From assembly GCA_003612525.1 (NCBI GenBank), contig RAZD01000001.1, positions 186,001-250,000 on the forward strand: a stretch of 64,000 nucleotides of DNA, in the 5' to 3' direction. Within the stretch, counting starts at the first letter, position 1; every line of letters starts with the position of its first letter. Under the pieces are notes generated by a model that was given only the letters and a program-made list of their open reading frames with translations, was not told the origin of the DNA and did no database searches. Source of the stretch: a bacterium C-53 (lineage in GTDB: Bacteria > Bacillota > Clostridia > Lachnospirales > Lachnospiraceae). Shown here piece after piece: positions 17,743 to 27,156 of this stretch. The position numbers and the translations under genes are program-made.

Positions 17743-19355
17743 CTCACTTCTCCTTTCAAATAACGCTCGTATCCTTTTTCGTAAAACTCCATCAGTTTAT
17801 CCATTTCTTTTTCAAATTCCGGCGTGCGCTCCGCCTGTCCCGAAAAAATACGCTCTGCCTCATCCATCAGGTAAAAGATTTTCATCTCCGTTCCCGCCTC
17901 TTTCACAGTCTCAATATAAGCCGCTGCGGAATGAAGATTATCCGTCTCCCCAAAGTCACGTATTGCCTTCGGCAGATCATCAAAGGATGTGATCTGCGTA
18001 ATGCCGTCAATCATACTAAACGGCACTTCGCCGAATACGATTGATTTCTTTCCCAGAAGCGCTGCTTCGTACGCCGCCGTTCCCGTGATCGTGACCACAC
18101 CTTTTGCATTTGCAATCCACGGCTTCGGGTCTTTATAATAATTCACCTGTACGACGCGGACATTGTGCAGTTCAGATACCTTTTTGTAAAATTCAAGCCC
18201 GCGTTCCCCAAGCATCGCCTGATGCTCCTTCACATAAAGTTTCCAGCCAATCGGCAGTGACTTTGAAATCTGTTCAATCAGATTGCACTCATCGACATAG
18301 TAAGACGCCTTGACAAATACGGAAGATTCCGGTATCAGATGAAGGGGCATATAGACATAAGCTTCCCCCTCCACAGGATTTTCAAAATACTTATTCTTTC
18401 CGTAGAGCATCCGTTTCGTGAGCTCCGTGTGAAGATAATAATACAAATACGGTTTTGACGGCGCATAAATCATCGGGCACGTTTTCTTCCGCTTCAGATT
18501 CTTCTTTGAAATATCCTGGTCCCAGAAGTAGTTCCACTTCCCGTGCATCACCCTCGCAATCCAGATCAGGCTGTCGCGCTCGTACTGGCTTGTCACAGAA
18601 CCTGCAAACTCCTGATTCATAATCGAATTTTCCCGACGGTAATTCAATATATACTCAATCGATTCCTTAAGCTCTTCATTGCTCTTTGCGAGGTTTCTCT
18701 CATACATACGCCGGATATAAGGGTCAATTCCAAATGCATTCTGAAAACTCGGATATTTATAATACCCATATTTGGAATACTCGACTGTCATACACGGTAT
18801 ATCCATCCTGTATGCAACTTCACAAAGTATCGTCCTCTGTAATTCCGCATTATCAAGGTCCAGAATCACATCGGGCTGAAACTCCGTGAGGATTCCGATA
18901 ATCTTTTTATAATTCAGCTCCAGCCAGTAACAGTTCTCCTCATACGAAGTCACCGACCAGTACATACGCCAGTGATAATGCCTCGTATTCATCTGCGAGC
19001 TCATCAGCTGCATATTCAGATTCTTATAATGCGTATACTCCTCGTCGATCTTATTTAAGTACGCCATATCCATCGGAGCTCTGCCTGTGCGTTTGAATTC
19101 CTGCATACCTTTTACAAACGTGTCGCACATATCTTTTACGTCATACAGTTTTACATCCGGCTGATGTTCCCTGAATTCGTAAATCGTATGTTCGTTATAA
19201 TAACATTTATTGTACGCAGATTCCGAGGACATAATATAAAAAGCGGCTACCTCGTTCTCCTTCTTAAGCCTTTCCGCCACAAACCAGAGAGGCTTTGAAT
19301 ACGTCTCACGGCAGATCAGAAGGACTCTTTTATTCTTAAAGCTGCTCTCACCCAT
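17739..19355 (-). CDS. capsule polysaccharide biosynthesis protein, Kdo/nonulosonate-transferase-like (KpsC/KpsS fold)
   Basis: A 538-residue soluble protein. The C-terminal third carries the motifs of the Capsule_synth family: a P-E-S-S turn near 340, K-E-H-Q at 376-379 (family K-x-H-P) and T-I-T-G-T-A-A-Y-E-A ending at 431 with a conserved glutamate. Family members transfer Kdo or related ulosonic acids to lipid or glycan acceptors. Lying directly upstream of neuB with ATGA overlap, it is the best candidate for the nonulosonate transferase here (inference). The N-terminal 300 residues are not recognised. Confidence 0.65.
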   Translation of the reverse strand: MGESSFKNKRVLLICRETYSKPLWFVAERLKKENEVAAFYIMSSESAYNKCYYNEHTIYEFREHQPDVKLYDVKDMCDTFVKGMQEFKRTGRAPMDMAYLNKIDEEYTHYKNLNMQLMSSQMNTRHYHWRMYWSVTSYEENCYWLELNYKKIIGILTEFQPDVILDLDNAELQRTILCEVAYRMDIPCMTVEYSKYGYYKYPSFQNAFGIDPYIRRMYERNLAKSNEELKESIEYILNYRRENSIMNQEFAGSVTSQYERDSLIWIARVMHGKWNYFWDQDISKKNLKRKKTCPMIYAPSKPYLYYYLHTELTKRMLYGKNKYFENPVEGEAYVYMPLHLIPESSVFVKASYYVDECNLIEQISKSLPIGWKLYVKEHQAMLGERGLEFYKKVSELHNVRVVQVNYYKDPKPWIANAKGVVTITGTAAYEAALLGKKSIVFGEVPFSMIDGITQITSFDDLPKAIRDFGETDNLHSAAAYIETVKEAGTEMKIFYLMDEAERIFSGQAERTPEFEKEMDKLMEFYEKGYERYLKGEVR

Positions 19356-20341
19356 TAAAGTTTAAACCTCACATGTTCATCATTCTGTTTCTTCACATGG
19401 CTCCTCGTAAACATCAGCAGAAGATGCGGGCAGTATGTCACAAGCCACAGCTTTAACCGCACCTTTTTGCTGATTCTTGCATTCTGTTTCAGATTCGGCG
19501 CCACTCCTTTCAGAAAGTCCTTATGAAGTGCAATCTGCTCTTTGTCTCTGCTTCCCTTCAGCATAAGATTCTGAATACATGTAATATGTTCATAGATCAT
19601 AAAACTCTCGCATACATCACGAAGCTCAGGATGCACCCTGAAAATATAAGCAGCAAGCTCCTCATTTGCGATCGTATTCATCTTCGTCATTTTCTCTTCT
19701 TTTGAAAGGCTGTCCGCCCGCTCCCTAAAATGATACTTCGGCGTTGAATCATACACAATGCGGTCCGCTTTGTCAATCAGCCTGTTTACAACAATTCTGT
19801 CCTCCACGTGCTTGTCTACGGGAAAGGACAGGCCCTCAAATACCTTCCGCGTAAACAGTTTATCCCAACAGTGGAGGAAAAATCCCGTTCCCGAGAGAAT
19901 CATGTCAAGCGCCTGGCTCGGGTTCAGAATAACCGGCGGTTTCGCCTCATCCCTTTCAGACACATTCATAAATTCATAAAATCTTCCACAGACTGCAATA
20001 TCACACGCATACTCTTCCAGATTTTTCACAAGCGTCTCATACATATCCGGCTCAATAAAGTCGTCCCCGTCAACAAAGCCAAGATAATCTCCCGTCATAA
20101 CCTCCAGTCCATGATTCCTTGCATCACTGACACCGGCAGGTTTACAGGTGACAAGCTTGATTCTGCTATCCTGATCCGCAAATTCTTTGCAGATCTTATA
20201 ACACCCATCGTCGCCTTCTCCGGCTACAAGAATAATTTCAAGATTTTTATAGGTCTGATTCACGATACTCTCAATGCACTGGCGAAGATACGGTTCCACC
20301 TTATAAATAATTGATATGATACTGATTTTTTTCTCCTGCAT
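19355..20341 (-). CDS. glycosyltransferase family 2
   Basis: A GT-A inverting-type transferase of 328 residues. The N-terminal domain has the nucleotide-binding I-S-I-I-x-x-I-Y-K-V-E-P-Y-L start, D-A-R-N-H-G-L and the metal-binding V-D-G-D-D-F motif near residues 90-95. The C-terminal part is a helical extension with no membrane segment. The frame extends to a GTG at 20371 overlapping WbsX. The ATG at 20341, 4 nt after the WbsX stop, gives a standard family N-terminus. Acceptor and donor unknown. Confidence 0.83.
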   Translation of the reverse strand: MQEKKISIISIIYKVEPYLRQCIESIVNQTYKNLEIILVAGEGDDGCYKICKEFADQDSRIKLVTCKPAGVSDARNHGLEVMTGDYLGFVDGDDFIEPDMYETLVKNLEEYACDIAVCGRFYEFMNVSERDEAKPPVILNPSQALDMILSGTGFFLHCWDKLFTRKVFEGLSFPVDKHVEDRIVVNRLIDKADRIVYDSTPKYHFRERADSLSKEEKMTKMNTIANEELAAYIFRVHPELRDVCESFMIYEHITCIQNLMLKGSRDKEQIALHKDFLKGVAPNLKQNARISKKVRLKLWLVTYCPHLLLMFTRSHVKKQNDEHVRFKL

Positions 20342-20345
20342 GATC

Positions 20346-21437
20346 TCAACCAAGCCTTTCCGAAGTAACACGCCTTACTTCCTCAAGATAGGCATACTTT
20401 TTTACCTCATCCGGTTCAAGTACAGCTCCTTCTCCCCACTCATTCCAGGCGTTAATATAGACAAAATCCGCCTCCCGCCCTTCCACTTTCCGGGCAAGCG
20501 TTCTTAAGACTTCCCCAAACCGCTTCGGATTGGTTCCCCTATAGACAAGTCCCTTATAATCCCTTCTCGGTGTATTGTCCCAATCGGCAATCAGTCCCGG
20601 AAATTCTTTCTCTCCATACCTGCGTCTCTCAACCGCATTTAAAATCCAGTCTGAAGGAATACTTCTCTCCAGAATCTTTTTCTTACGGCATTTATTCAGG
20701 AGCGTCTTTAGAAATACCGTGCCATTATACCACGTTCTCTGCCAGGATGAAAAATCGTGTTTCAGTGTATATCCCGGCTCGAAATCATAATATCCGTCCA
20801 TCAGGCCTTCCCTGTCCTCAAGCGCTCCTGCCGTATTGCCTGAAATAAAGAAAATACCGGAAAATCCTTCCTCGCGGGCCCGCTTTCGAAAATACGCCGT
20901 CATCTCAGCAAGCCTCTCAATATCTTTGGTCCGGTAAATCTGAAACACCGGTTTCCCGTCTATCTTAATGTATCTCTCATCCTTAAAGAATGGCAGCAGA
21001 TAGGAAAAGTGCATCTCCCACTCCTCTTCTCCGCCGTATTCCTGCTTCATCAGAATCTCATTCTCAAGCTGATACCAGGTACGCGTCCATGTTTCGTTTG
21101 CCCAGCAGATATTATACCGAAGCGGTATCTCGGGATGTCTTAATAAAATTTCAAGCGGCTTCTCCATAAGCTGCTTTCCGGTAAACCAGTACTGATAAAC
21201 GCTGAAACCATAGATTCCATACGTCTCGGCAAGCTTTGCCTGCCACTTCCATGTCATGCCGCTCTCATCCGAAAGATCATAATAATTTCCGCCCAGCGGG
21301 ACTTTCGGCTGTATATGTCCTTTATAGAGAGGTCTTGCACGCTTCACCGCGGTCCATTCCGTATAGCCTTCTCCCCACCACTCATCATTTTCTCTGAATG
21401 CATGATACTGCGGCAGATACATACACATGACTTTCAT
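20346..21437 (-). CDS. WbsX-family glycan enzyme (GT-WbsX / GH99-like)
   Basis: This 363-residue protein begins with Y-L-P-Q-Y-H and has E-W-W-G-x-G-Y-T-E-W near residue 20, S-V-Y-Q-Y-W-F near 80 and N-A-W-N-E-W-G-E-G near 335, which together define the WbsX family found in O-antigen, capsule and rhamnan clusters. The fold resembles GH99 TIM barrels, yet family members are annotated as glycosyltransferases, so activity is unsettled. The ATG at 21437 has GAGG 6 nt upstream and overlaps the polymerase stop. The longer frame to 21497 is less likely. Confidence 0.8.
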   Translation of the reverse strand: MKVMCMYLPQYHAFRENDEWWGEGYTEWTAVKRARPLYKGHIQPKVPLGGNYYDLSDESGMTWKWQAKLAETYGIYGFSVYQYWFTGKQLMEKPLEILLRHPEIPLRYNICWANETWTRTWYQLENEILMKQEYGGEEEWEMHFSYLLPFFKDERYIKIDGKPVFQIYRTKDIERLAEMTAYFRKRAREEGFSGIFFISGNTAGALEDREGLMDGYYDFEPGYTLKHDFSSWQRTWYNGTVFLKTLLNKCRKKKILERSIPSDWILNAVERRRYGEKEFPGLIADWDNTPRRDYKGLVYRGTNPKRFGEVLRTLARKVEGREADFVYINAWNEWGEGAVLEPDEVKKYAYLEEVRRVTSERLG

Positions 21438-22675
21438 AGCGTTCCTCGTTTCTGTTCCCTGACTGTTAAGGTATCCTGTGCAATTACGGAGGCGCACCTT
21501 CCGACTGCAAACCAGAAAATCGGTGTTGAAAGCTGGAATTCAAGCATATTGGAACCGATACACTGAAGCAGCGTAATTCCCACAATGCCAAGTTCGGCCG
21601 CACAGAACAACAGCTTCCTGCTTCCTTTTTTAAATAACAGAATCATCATAAAAATAAAAATACTTGTACCGATAATTCCCATCTCGCAAAAGACCTTCGC
21701 AAGGCCTCCGTCCGCAACGATATACGGCTGAATGCCCGCTGCCCGGTGTCCGTTCGCTCCCAGTCCGTTTCCAAGCCAGATATTTTTCATATTATTGGCA
21801 GCGCTGACCCATGAATCGCTCCGCTGCCCGATTGCGCCGGGAAGCGATACCAGACGGTAATAAATCTTTAACACCGCCCGGAAATATACAATGCAGAGTC
21901 CTGCAAACGCCGCTCCAATCCCCGCACATTCCATCACAAAATATTTCTTCGCAAGCATGTGGAAGACAAAGAAAATCAGATAATTCACATACACAAGCAC
22001 AAGCACGGCGACCACCATCGCGGAACGCTGATTACTCATAAATGCAAGAAAGCAATTGATAAAAAGCAATGCCTTTCCCTTTTTCCCTTCGGAATTCAAT
22101 ATGATATGCGCGCTTGCCAGCATCGCCGTCACAGCCAGATATCCCATCAGAATGCTACCAATAACCGAAATCATACGAATACGCATTGTCGGCGCATCCG
22201 CCTTCGAGATATAGCCATACTCAAGCAAATAATCAAGATACCACTGCGGCGCCCAGAGATAGAGAAGAAATCCAAAAAGGCCGATCAGCAGCACCGCGGC
22301 AATATACTTGCGGTAAAACCCGTCCACATTTTCATCCGCGATACTTCTCCCAACATAGTAAAACACCATCGTAAGAGCCGCCGTTGAAAACTCTCCGAGA
22401 AATACGGAAACAGGCATCCCATAGTATACGCACCAGACGCCCGACAAAAGATTATAGATCAGGTACGATGCCATCAGGCAGTCGATCGTCCCGCTCAGGC
22501 GGATGTCTCTGTTTATTACAATCTGCCCCGCTATTAAAATGAGAAGAGCAGACGCTATAATACCTGGTCTCACTTTTCCTGATACAAGAGTCATACTATA
22601 TCCGATCATGACAATCAGATAGTACCATTCACTCAATCTGATTTTGTTTCGCTTAAGTTCCATCCTGCTCCTCAT
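21434..22675 (-). CDS. Wzy-type O-antigen/capsule polymerase
   Basis: A 413-residue protein with around eleven transmembrane segments and a large external loop containing R-S-D-S-W followed by W-L-G-N-G-L-G-A-N-G (about 283-306), the signature of the Wzy_C/WaaL ligase-polymerase superfamily. It would polymerise undecaprenyl-diphosphate repeat units outside the membrane, presumably those carrying FucNAc and nonulosonate made by its neighbours. Two starts are possible: 22675, coupled by ATGA to the upstream gene, or 22663, which follows GAGGAG. Confidence 0.83.
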   Translation of the reverse strand: MRSRMELKRNKIRLSEWYYLIVMIGYSMTLVSGKVRPGIIASALLILIAGQIVINRDIRLSGTIDCLMASYLIYNLLSGVWCVYYGMPVSVFLGEFSTAALTMVFYYVGRSIADENVDGFYRKYIAAVLLIGLFGFLLYLWAPQWYLDYLLEYGYISKADAPTMRIRMISVIGSILMGYLAVTAMLASAHIILNSEGKKGKALLFINCFLAFMSNQRSAMVVAVLVLVYVNYLIFFVFHMLAKKYFVMECAGIGAAFAGLCIVYFRAVLKIYYRLVSLPGAIGQRSDSWVSAANNMKNIWLGNGLGANGHRAAGIQPYIVADGGLAKVFCEMGIIGTSIFIFMMILLFKKGSRKLLFCAAELGIVGITLLQCIGSNMLEFQLSTPIFWFAVGRCASVIAQDTLTVREQKRGTL

Positions 22676-23781
22676 CTTTGTCCATACTCAAATAATATCT
22701 TTAAAATCTGTCCGTAGCTGTCCTCTTTCTTTTCATGGGAACCTGCTTCATGACCGGGACATACCGTAATCTCTCCCCGAATGACTTTTTCCATCAGAAG
22801 CGCCAGTTCCTCCTCGCAAAACGGATTGAAATAATACGCATTCTCATATCCTTTCAATACCTCGCGGCAGAACGGACAGTCCGAAGCCAGTATTAAAGTA
22901 TTCATCTGTCTCGCTTCCGCAAGCGGCACTCCAAATGTCTCAATATAGGAAGGGAAAATCAGTGTTCCCGTATTGTAGTAAGAAAACACATGTTCCCGGT
23001 CAATACGCCCCATCCATTCAATATTGTGACATGGGTCATCATAGGTACGCTTCGTCACATCCGCAAGCCCCTTTAAGGTAAATCGTACCTTAAAGTCCGT
23101 TATCCCCTTCCGGTTCAAAATCGCCGCCGCTTTCAGAATGCACTCATGGTTTTTGTAAAGAATTTCACCGGACGGAAAAAAGAATTCATTGTTACGAAAG
23201 GCCCCCTCTCTGCGAAATCCGGAAAGGTCTTCCACATCAGGCAGAATATTCACTATATCCGATTTCGCACGACGGGTCTTCTCAGCAGCCGCGTCTCTCA
23301 TCCACTCGGTCTGTACAATGACCTTATCCGCCTTTTTCACCGAAGCGTCAATCATTGCGCCGATTAAATACTGATACACGGCGTATTCCCGCTCTTCCTG
23401 TTTCAGAAAAGAAAACCGCTTGGTCTTCTGGAAGCCTAACGGCTGATGAACGTACAGAACCTGTGGGATTTTCCGCCCTCTGACATCTCTGATTTTCCCG
23501 CACGTCAGTGTATTCTGCATTGAGAATACGACATCGGGTTTCAGGCTTTCAATAAACCTGCTTCCCGTTAAAAATTCAAATTTCAGGCGGTTTTTCCACC
23601 CGCTTTTCACATCATCGCGAATGATGATATGTATCCGCTGCGTCTCTTCCAGGAACGGACCTCCAATCAGGAAAATCCACTCATGCTCCCTGTCGTGGTC
23701 CCTTATATACGCATAGAAATCTTTTAATATGGACAGCGCACCCGTCTTACTCGCCGCAATATCATTTACCACAATCCGCAT
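22672..23781 (-). CDS. glycosyltransferase family 4
   Basis: A 369-residue GT-B transferase. The N-terminus M-R-I-V-V-N-D-I-A-A-S-K-T-G-A matches a capsule GT4 subgroup. V-L-Y-V-H-Q-P-L and the donor-site E-T-F-G-V-P-L-A-E (E-x7-E) follow in order. The frame opens at 23805, but the ATG at 23781 has GGAG 7 nt upstream and the conserved N-terminus. It follows capG with a 49-bp gap and overlaps the polymerase by 4 bp. Confidence 0.84.
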   Translation of the reverse strand: MRIVVNDIAASKTGALSILKDFYAYIRDHDREHEWIFLIGGPFLEETQRIHIIIRDDVKSGWKNRLKFEFLTGSRFIESLKPDVVFSMQNTLTCGKIRDVRGRKIPQVLYVHQPLGFQKTKRFSFLKQEEREYAVYQYLIGAMIDASVKKADKVIVQTEWMRDAAAEKTRRAKSDIVNILPDVEDLSGFRREGAFRNNEFFFPSGEILYKNHECILKAAAILNRKGITDFKVRFTLKGLADVTKRTYDDPCHNIEWMGRIDREHVFSYYNTGTLIFPSYIETFGVPLAEARQMNTLILASDCPFCREVLKGYENAYYFNPFCEEELALLMEKVIRGEITVCPGHEAGSHEKKEDSYGQILKILFEYGQR

Positions 23782-23830
23782 CCAATATCTCCATCCCGCC
23801 TGCAAACGTCAGATCTGAGTGTGAAATTCT

Positions 23831-24958
23831 TCACACCAGCCAGACCGTTTTATTCACAATCTCCGTATAACTCTGAATCAGTTTCACGACTTTAACCGAC
23901 ACATTTGTATCCGCGTAGTCCTCCGCCATTACGGTCTCTTCACCATTCTCAAACATCGAAACCGCAAGTTCCATCGCCTGTTCCACATCTTTTCCCCGGA
24001 TGCCGCCAATCACGATCGTGCCTTTGTCAAGCACTTCCGGACGCTCTGTGGAAGTACGTATCAATACCGCCGGGAAATGCAGCATAGCGGACTCTTCCGA
24101 GAGCGTTCCGCTGTCGGACAGAACACAGTACGCGTTCATCTGAAGCTGATTGTAATCAAGGAAACCAAACGGTTTCATATTCGTGACAAGCGGATGGAAT
24201 GTAAATCCTCTCTGTTCAATAAACTTCCGCGATCTTGGATGTGTTGAATAAATCACCGGCATCTGATATTTTTCCGCAATATGATTGACCGAATTCATAA
24301 GGTCCATAAAGTTTTCTTCCAGGTCAATATTCTCTTCCCTGTGTGCCGAAAGGAGAATGTACTTACCCTTTTCAAGCGAAAGACGCGACAAAACGTCGCT
24401 TGCCCGAATCGCGTCCATATGGTCGCGCAGAACTTCGCGCATCGGGGAACCCGTAACAAAAATTGTCTTGCCGTCGATTCCTTCACTTAAAAGGTATCTG
24501 CGCGAGTGTTCCGTATAGGGCAGATTAATATCCGATATATGGTCCACAATCTTTCTGTTGATCATCTCCGACACATTCCAGTCCCAGCAGCGGTTTCCGG
24601 CCTCCATATGGAAAATCGGAATCTTCAGGCGTTTTGCGGAAATAGCGGAAAGCGCTGAATTTGTGTCTCCGAGCATCAGAACGGCGTCCGGCCTCTCCTT
24701 CTGCATCAGTTCATACGATTTTGCAATGATATTTCCCATTGTCTCACCCAGATCTTTCCCCACACTCTCAAGGAAGAAATCAGGTTCACGAAGATTCAGG
24801 TCCTCAAAAAAAACCTGGTTTAATGTATAGTCATAGTTCTGACCTGTATGCACAAGAATATGGTCAAAATATTTGTCACAGCACTTAATGACCGCTGACA
24901 GACGGATGATTTCCGGTCTTGTCCCAAGAATCGTCATAAGTTTCAGTTTATTGCTCAT
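23831..24958 (-). CDS. capG: UDP-2-acetamido-2,6-dideoxy-beta-L-talose 2-epimerase (CapG/FnlC; WecB superfamily)
   Basis: Catalyses the last step to UDP-N-acetyl-L-fucosamine by epimerising C2 of UDP-L-pneumosamine. The 375-residue GT-B-like fold has G-T-R-P-E-I-I-R at 12-19, H-T-G-Q-N-Y-D near 37, H-M-E-A-G-N-R near 115 and S-D-S-G-T-L-S-E-E-S near 285. By sequence it is a non-hydrolysing 2-epimerase. Because it follows capE and capF in the canonical order it is called CapG rather than WecB or NeuC. AAGG lies 8 nt before the ATG. Confidence 0.88.
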   Translation of the reverse strand: MSNKLKLMTILGTRPEIIRLSAVIKCCDKYFDHILVHTGQNYDYTLNQVFFEDLNLREPDFFLESVGKDLGETMGNIIAKSYELMQKERPDAVLMLGDTNSALSAISAKRLKIPIFHMEAGNRCWDWNVSEMINRKIVDHISDINLPYTEHSRRYLLSEGIDGKTIFVTGSPMREVLRDHMDAIRASDVLSRLSLEKGKYILLSAHREENIDLEENFMDLMNSVNHIAEKYQMPVIYSTHPRSRKFIEQRGFTFHPLVTNMKPFGFLDYNQLQMNAYCVLSDSGTLSEESAMLHFPAVLIRTSTERPEVLDKGTIVIGGIRGKDVEQAMELAVSMFENGEETVMAEDYADTNVSVKVVKLIQSYTEIVNKTVWLV

Positions 24959-24968
24959 AGTGGCATCC

Positions 24969-26099
24969 TTACCTTTCTTTTTCCACCTTCATAAAGTACG
25001 TATCCGGCTTTTGCGGATTAAACGGTTCATTTGCCCACATCACCGTCACCATATCTTCCGTCCCGACATTGATAATATTATGAGTGTAACCCGTTGGAAT
25101 GTCAACAACTGTCAGTTTCTCACCCGATACACGGTACTCTATAATCTCATCGGAATCAATTTTTCTGAATTGAATCAGCCCTTCTCCCTTTACGACAAGG
25201 AATTTTTCATTCTTCGAATGGTGCCAGTGATTTCCCTTTGTCACCCCGGGCTTGCTGATATTCACGGAAACCTGCCCTCTGTCTGCTGTACGCAGAAATT
25301 CCGTAAACGAACCGCGCTCATCCACATTCATCTTCAGCGGATACGCAAATTCATTTGGGGGAAGATAGCTTAAATATGTGCTGTAGAGCTTGCTTGTAAA
25401 CGGGTCGGCCATATCCGGTACGGAAAGATTCCGCCTGCTCTCATGAAACGAGTAAATCAGATCAACAATCTCTCCGAGCTTTCTCGTATGCACAACCGGA
25501 ACGCCCATGAAACGGGGGTTTTCCGGAAGCGGCGTCGGTTCGCCGCAAAGCGCGCGAATAAATTCATCCACCACATCATCAATATAAACAAGATGCATGG
25601 TGACATTCGGGTCATTCACAACAATCTCCTGGCCCGATGCAATATTATTGCAGAAAGTCGCAACTGCACTGTTGTAGTTTGGCCTGCACCATTTTCCGAA
25701 CACATTTGGCAGACGGTATACGATAGCCCGCGCCCCTGTTTCCTGTTCATAGGAAAACAGCAGATCTTCTCCCGCCTTCTTGCTCTGGCCGTACGGATTG
25801 TCAAGATCCGCCTGAATCGATGAAGTGATCAGAACAGGTGCCTTATTTCCAGCCTTCTTTAATTTTGCAAGGAGTTCGGAGGTGAAACCGAAATTCCCCT
25901 CCATGAACTCGCTTGTATCTTTCGGACGATTCACACCTGCCAGATGAAACACGAATTCACATTCCTTCGTATATTCGTCAAGCCGTTCCGAAGGAGTGTC
26001 CAGGTCGTACTCAAAGATCGTCTCATATCCTCTGTTTTTCAGTTCGGCTATCAGGTTCTTTCCGACAAACCCCTTTGCCCCTGTCACTAATACTTTCAT
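24969..26099 (-). CDS. capF: UDP-2-acetamido-2,6-dideoxy-beta-L-arabino-hexos-4-ulose 3-epimerase/reductase (CapF/FnlB)
   Basis: Second enzyme of UDP-L-FucNAc synthesis, with a bifunctional architecture. An N-terminal SDR domain (residues 1 to about 240) begins V-L-V-T-G-A-K-G-F-V-G-K-N. A C-terminal cupin domain has the metal-site pattern G-N-H-W-H-H-x3-N-E near 287-296 plus a later histidine in G-Y-T-H-N, matching the CapF cupin that epimerises C3. The annotated frame can open at a GTG at 26105, but the ATG at 26099 has GAGG 7 nt upstream and overlaps capE as ATGA. Confidence 0.92.
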   Translation of the reverse strand: MKVLVTGAKGFVGKNLIAELKNRGYETIFEYDLDTPSERLDEYTKECEFVFHLAGVNRPKDTSEFMEGNFGFTSELLAKLKKAGNKAPVLITSSIQADLDNPYGQSKKAGEDLLFSYEQETGARAIVYRLPNVFGKWCRPNYNSAVATFCNNIASGQEIVVNDPNVTMHLVYIDDVVDEFIRALCGEPTPLPENPRFMGVPVVHTRKLGEIVDLIYSFHESRRNLSVPDMADPFTSKLYSTYLSYLPPNEFAYPLKMNVDERGSFTEFLRTADRGQVSVNISKPGVTKGNHWHHSKNEKFLVVKGEGLIQFRKIDSDEIIEYRVSGEKLTVVDIPTGYTHNIINVGTEDMVTVMWANEPFNPQKPDTYFMKVEKER

Positions 26100-27127
26100 T
26101 TCCACGCCTCTATTTCTTCTCTGATATAATCAAGTTCCAAAAGCTTTTCCTTTACTTCTTCCACATTCAGGATTCTTGTATTATTTGAATTAAATTCGGT
26201 AAGCTTCGTCCTCTCCTGATTTCCGACTTTAAAGTATTTATCGTAATTCAGATCACGGCTGTCGCAGGGAACGCGGTAGAAACCGCCTTCATCCACAGCC
26301 CTTGCACACTCCTCATTTGTAAGAAGCGTCTCATACATTTTCTCACCGTGACGGATACCGATTATCTTCACTTCATTCTCCGCATGGAACAGTTCTTTTA
26401 CAGCCTGCGCAAGCACTTCAATTGTACACGCCGGCGCCTTCTGTACCATGATGTCCCCGCTCTTCGCATTTTCAAATGCATAGAGGACCAGTTCCACCGC
26501 TTCCTCAAGACTCATGATAAAACGCGTCATCTGCGGTTCCGTAACCGTAAGCGGCTTTCCTTCCTTGATCTGCTCAATAAAAAGCGGGATAACAGAGCCG
26601 CGCGAACACATAACATTTCCGTAACGCGTACCACAAATCAGTGTTTTCTCCGGGTCCACCGTGCGGCTTTTTGCGACAAATACTTTCTCCATCATCGCCT
26701 TCGACGTTCCCATTGCATTGACGGGGTACGCCGCCTTATCCGTGGAAAGGCAGATCACTTTCTTAACGCCTTCCTGGATTGCAGCGCTTAAGACATTGTC
26801 CGTCCCAATCACATTCGTTTTCACCGCCTCAACAGGGAAGAACTCACAACTTGGCACCTGCTTTAACGCCGCCGCATGGAAAATATAGTCAACACCGTAC
26901 ATCGCGCCCCTTACGCTCTCCTGATCGCGTACATTGCCGATATAATACTTTATTTTGTCATTATTATACTGATGGCGCATATCATCCTGTTTCTTCTCGT
27001 CTCTTGAAAAAATACGGATTTCCCTGATATCCGTATCAAGGAACCGCCGAAGCACGGCATTGCCAAAGGACCCCGTACCTCCTGTGATCAGTAATGTCTT
27101 TCCGTTAAATATACTTTCTTTGTTCAT
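26096..27127 (-). CDS. capE: UDP-N-acetylglucosamine 4,6-dehydratase/5-epimerase (CapE/FnlA)
   Basis: First enzyme of UDP-L-FucNAc synthesis from UDP-GlcNAc. The 343-residue soluble SDR has the cofactor loop T-G-G-T-G-S-F-G near residue 15, S-T-D-K-A-A-Y-P-V-N and M-G-T-S-K. The methionine in the M-x3-K motif, where most SDRs have tyrosine, is characteristic of CapE. It is soluble, unlike the membrane-bound dehydratase at 31774-33639. ATG at 27127 with AAAGG 6 nt ahead is preferred over 27133. Confidence 0.92.
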   Translation of the reverse strand: MNKESIFNGKTLLITGGTGSFGNAVLRRFLDTDIREIRIFSRDEKKQDDMRHQYNNDKIKYYIGNVRDQESVRGAMYGVDYIFHAAALKQVPSCEFFPVEAVKTNVIGTDNVLSAAIQEGVKKVICLSTDKAAYPVNAMGTSKAMMEKVFVAKSRTVDPEKTLICGTRYGNVMCSRGSVIPLFIEQIKEGKPLTVTEPQMTRFIMSLEEAVELVLYAFENAKSGDIMVQKAPACTIEVLAQAVKELFHAENEVKIIGIRHGEKMYETLLTNEECARAVDEGGFYRVPCDSRDLNYDKYFKVGNQERTKLTEFNSNNTRILNVEEVKEKLLELDYIREEIEAWK

Positions 27128-27156
27128 AAACATCCTTTCCGGCGCTCCCGGATATC

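Noticed and set aside
23831-24958. Reading the 2-epimerase as NeuC or WecB
   Set aside because: It follows capE and capF in the standard order for UDP-L-FucNAc synthesis, so CapG/FnlC explains it better. A role in sialic acid synthesis is not needed.
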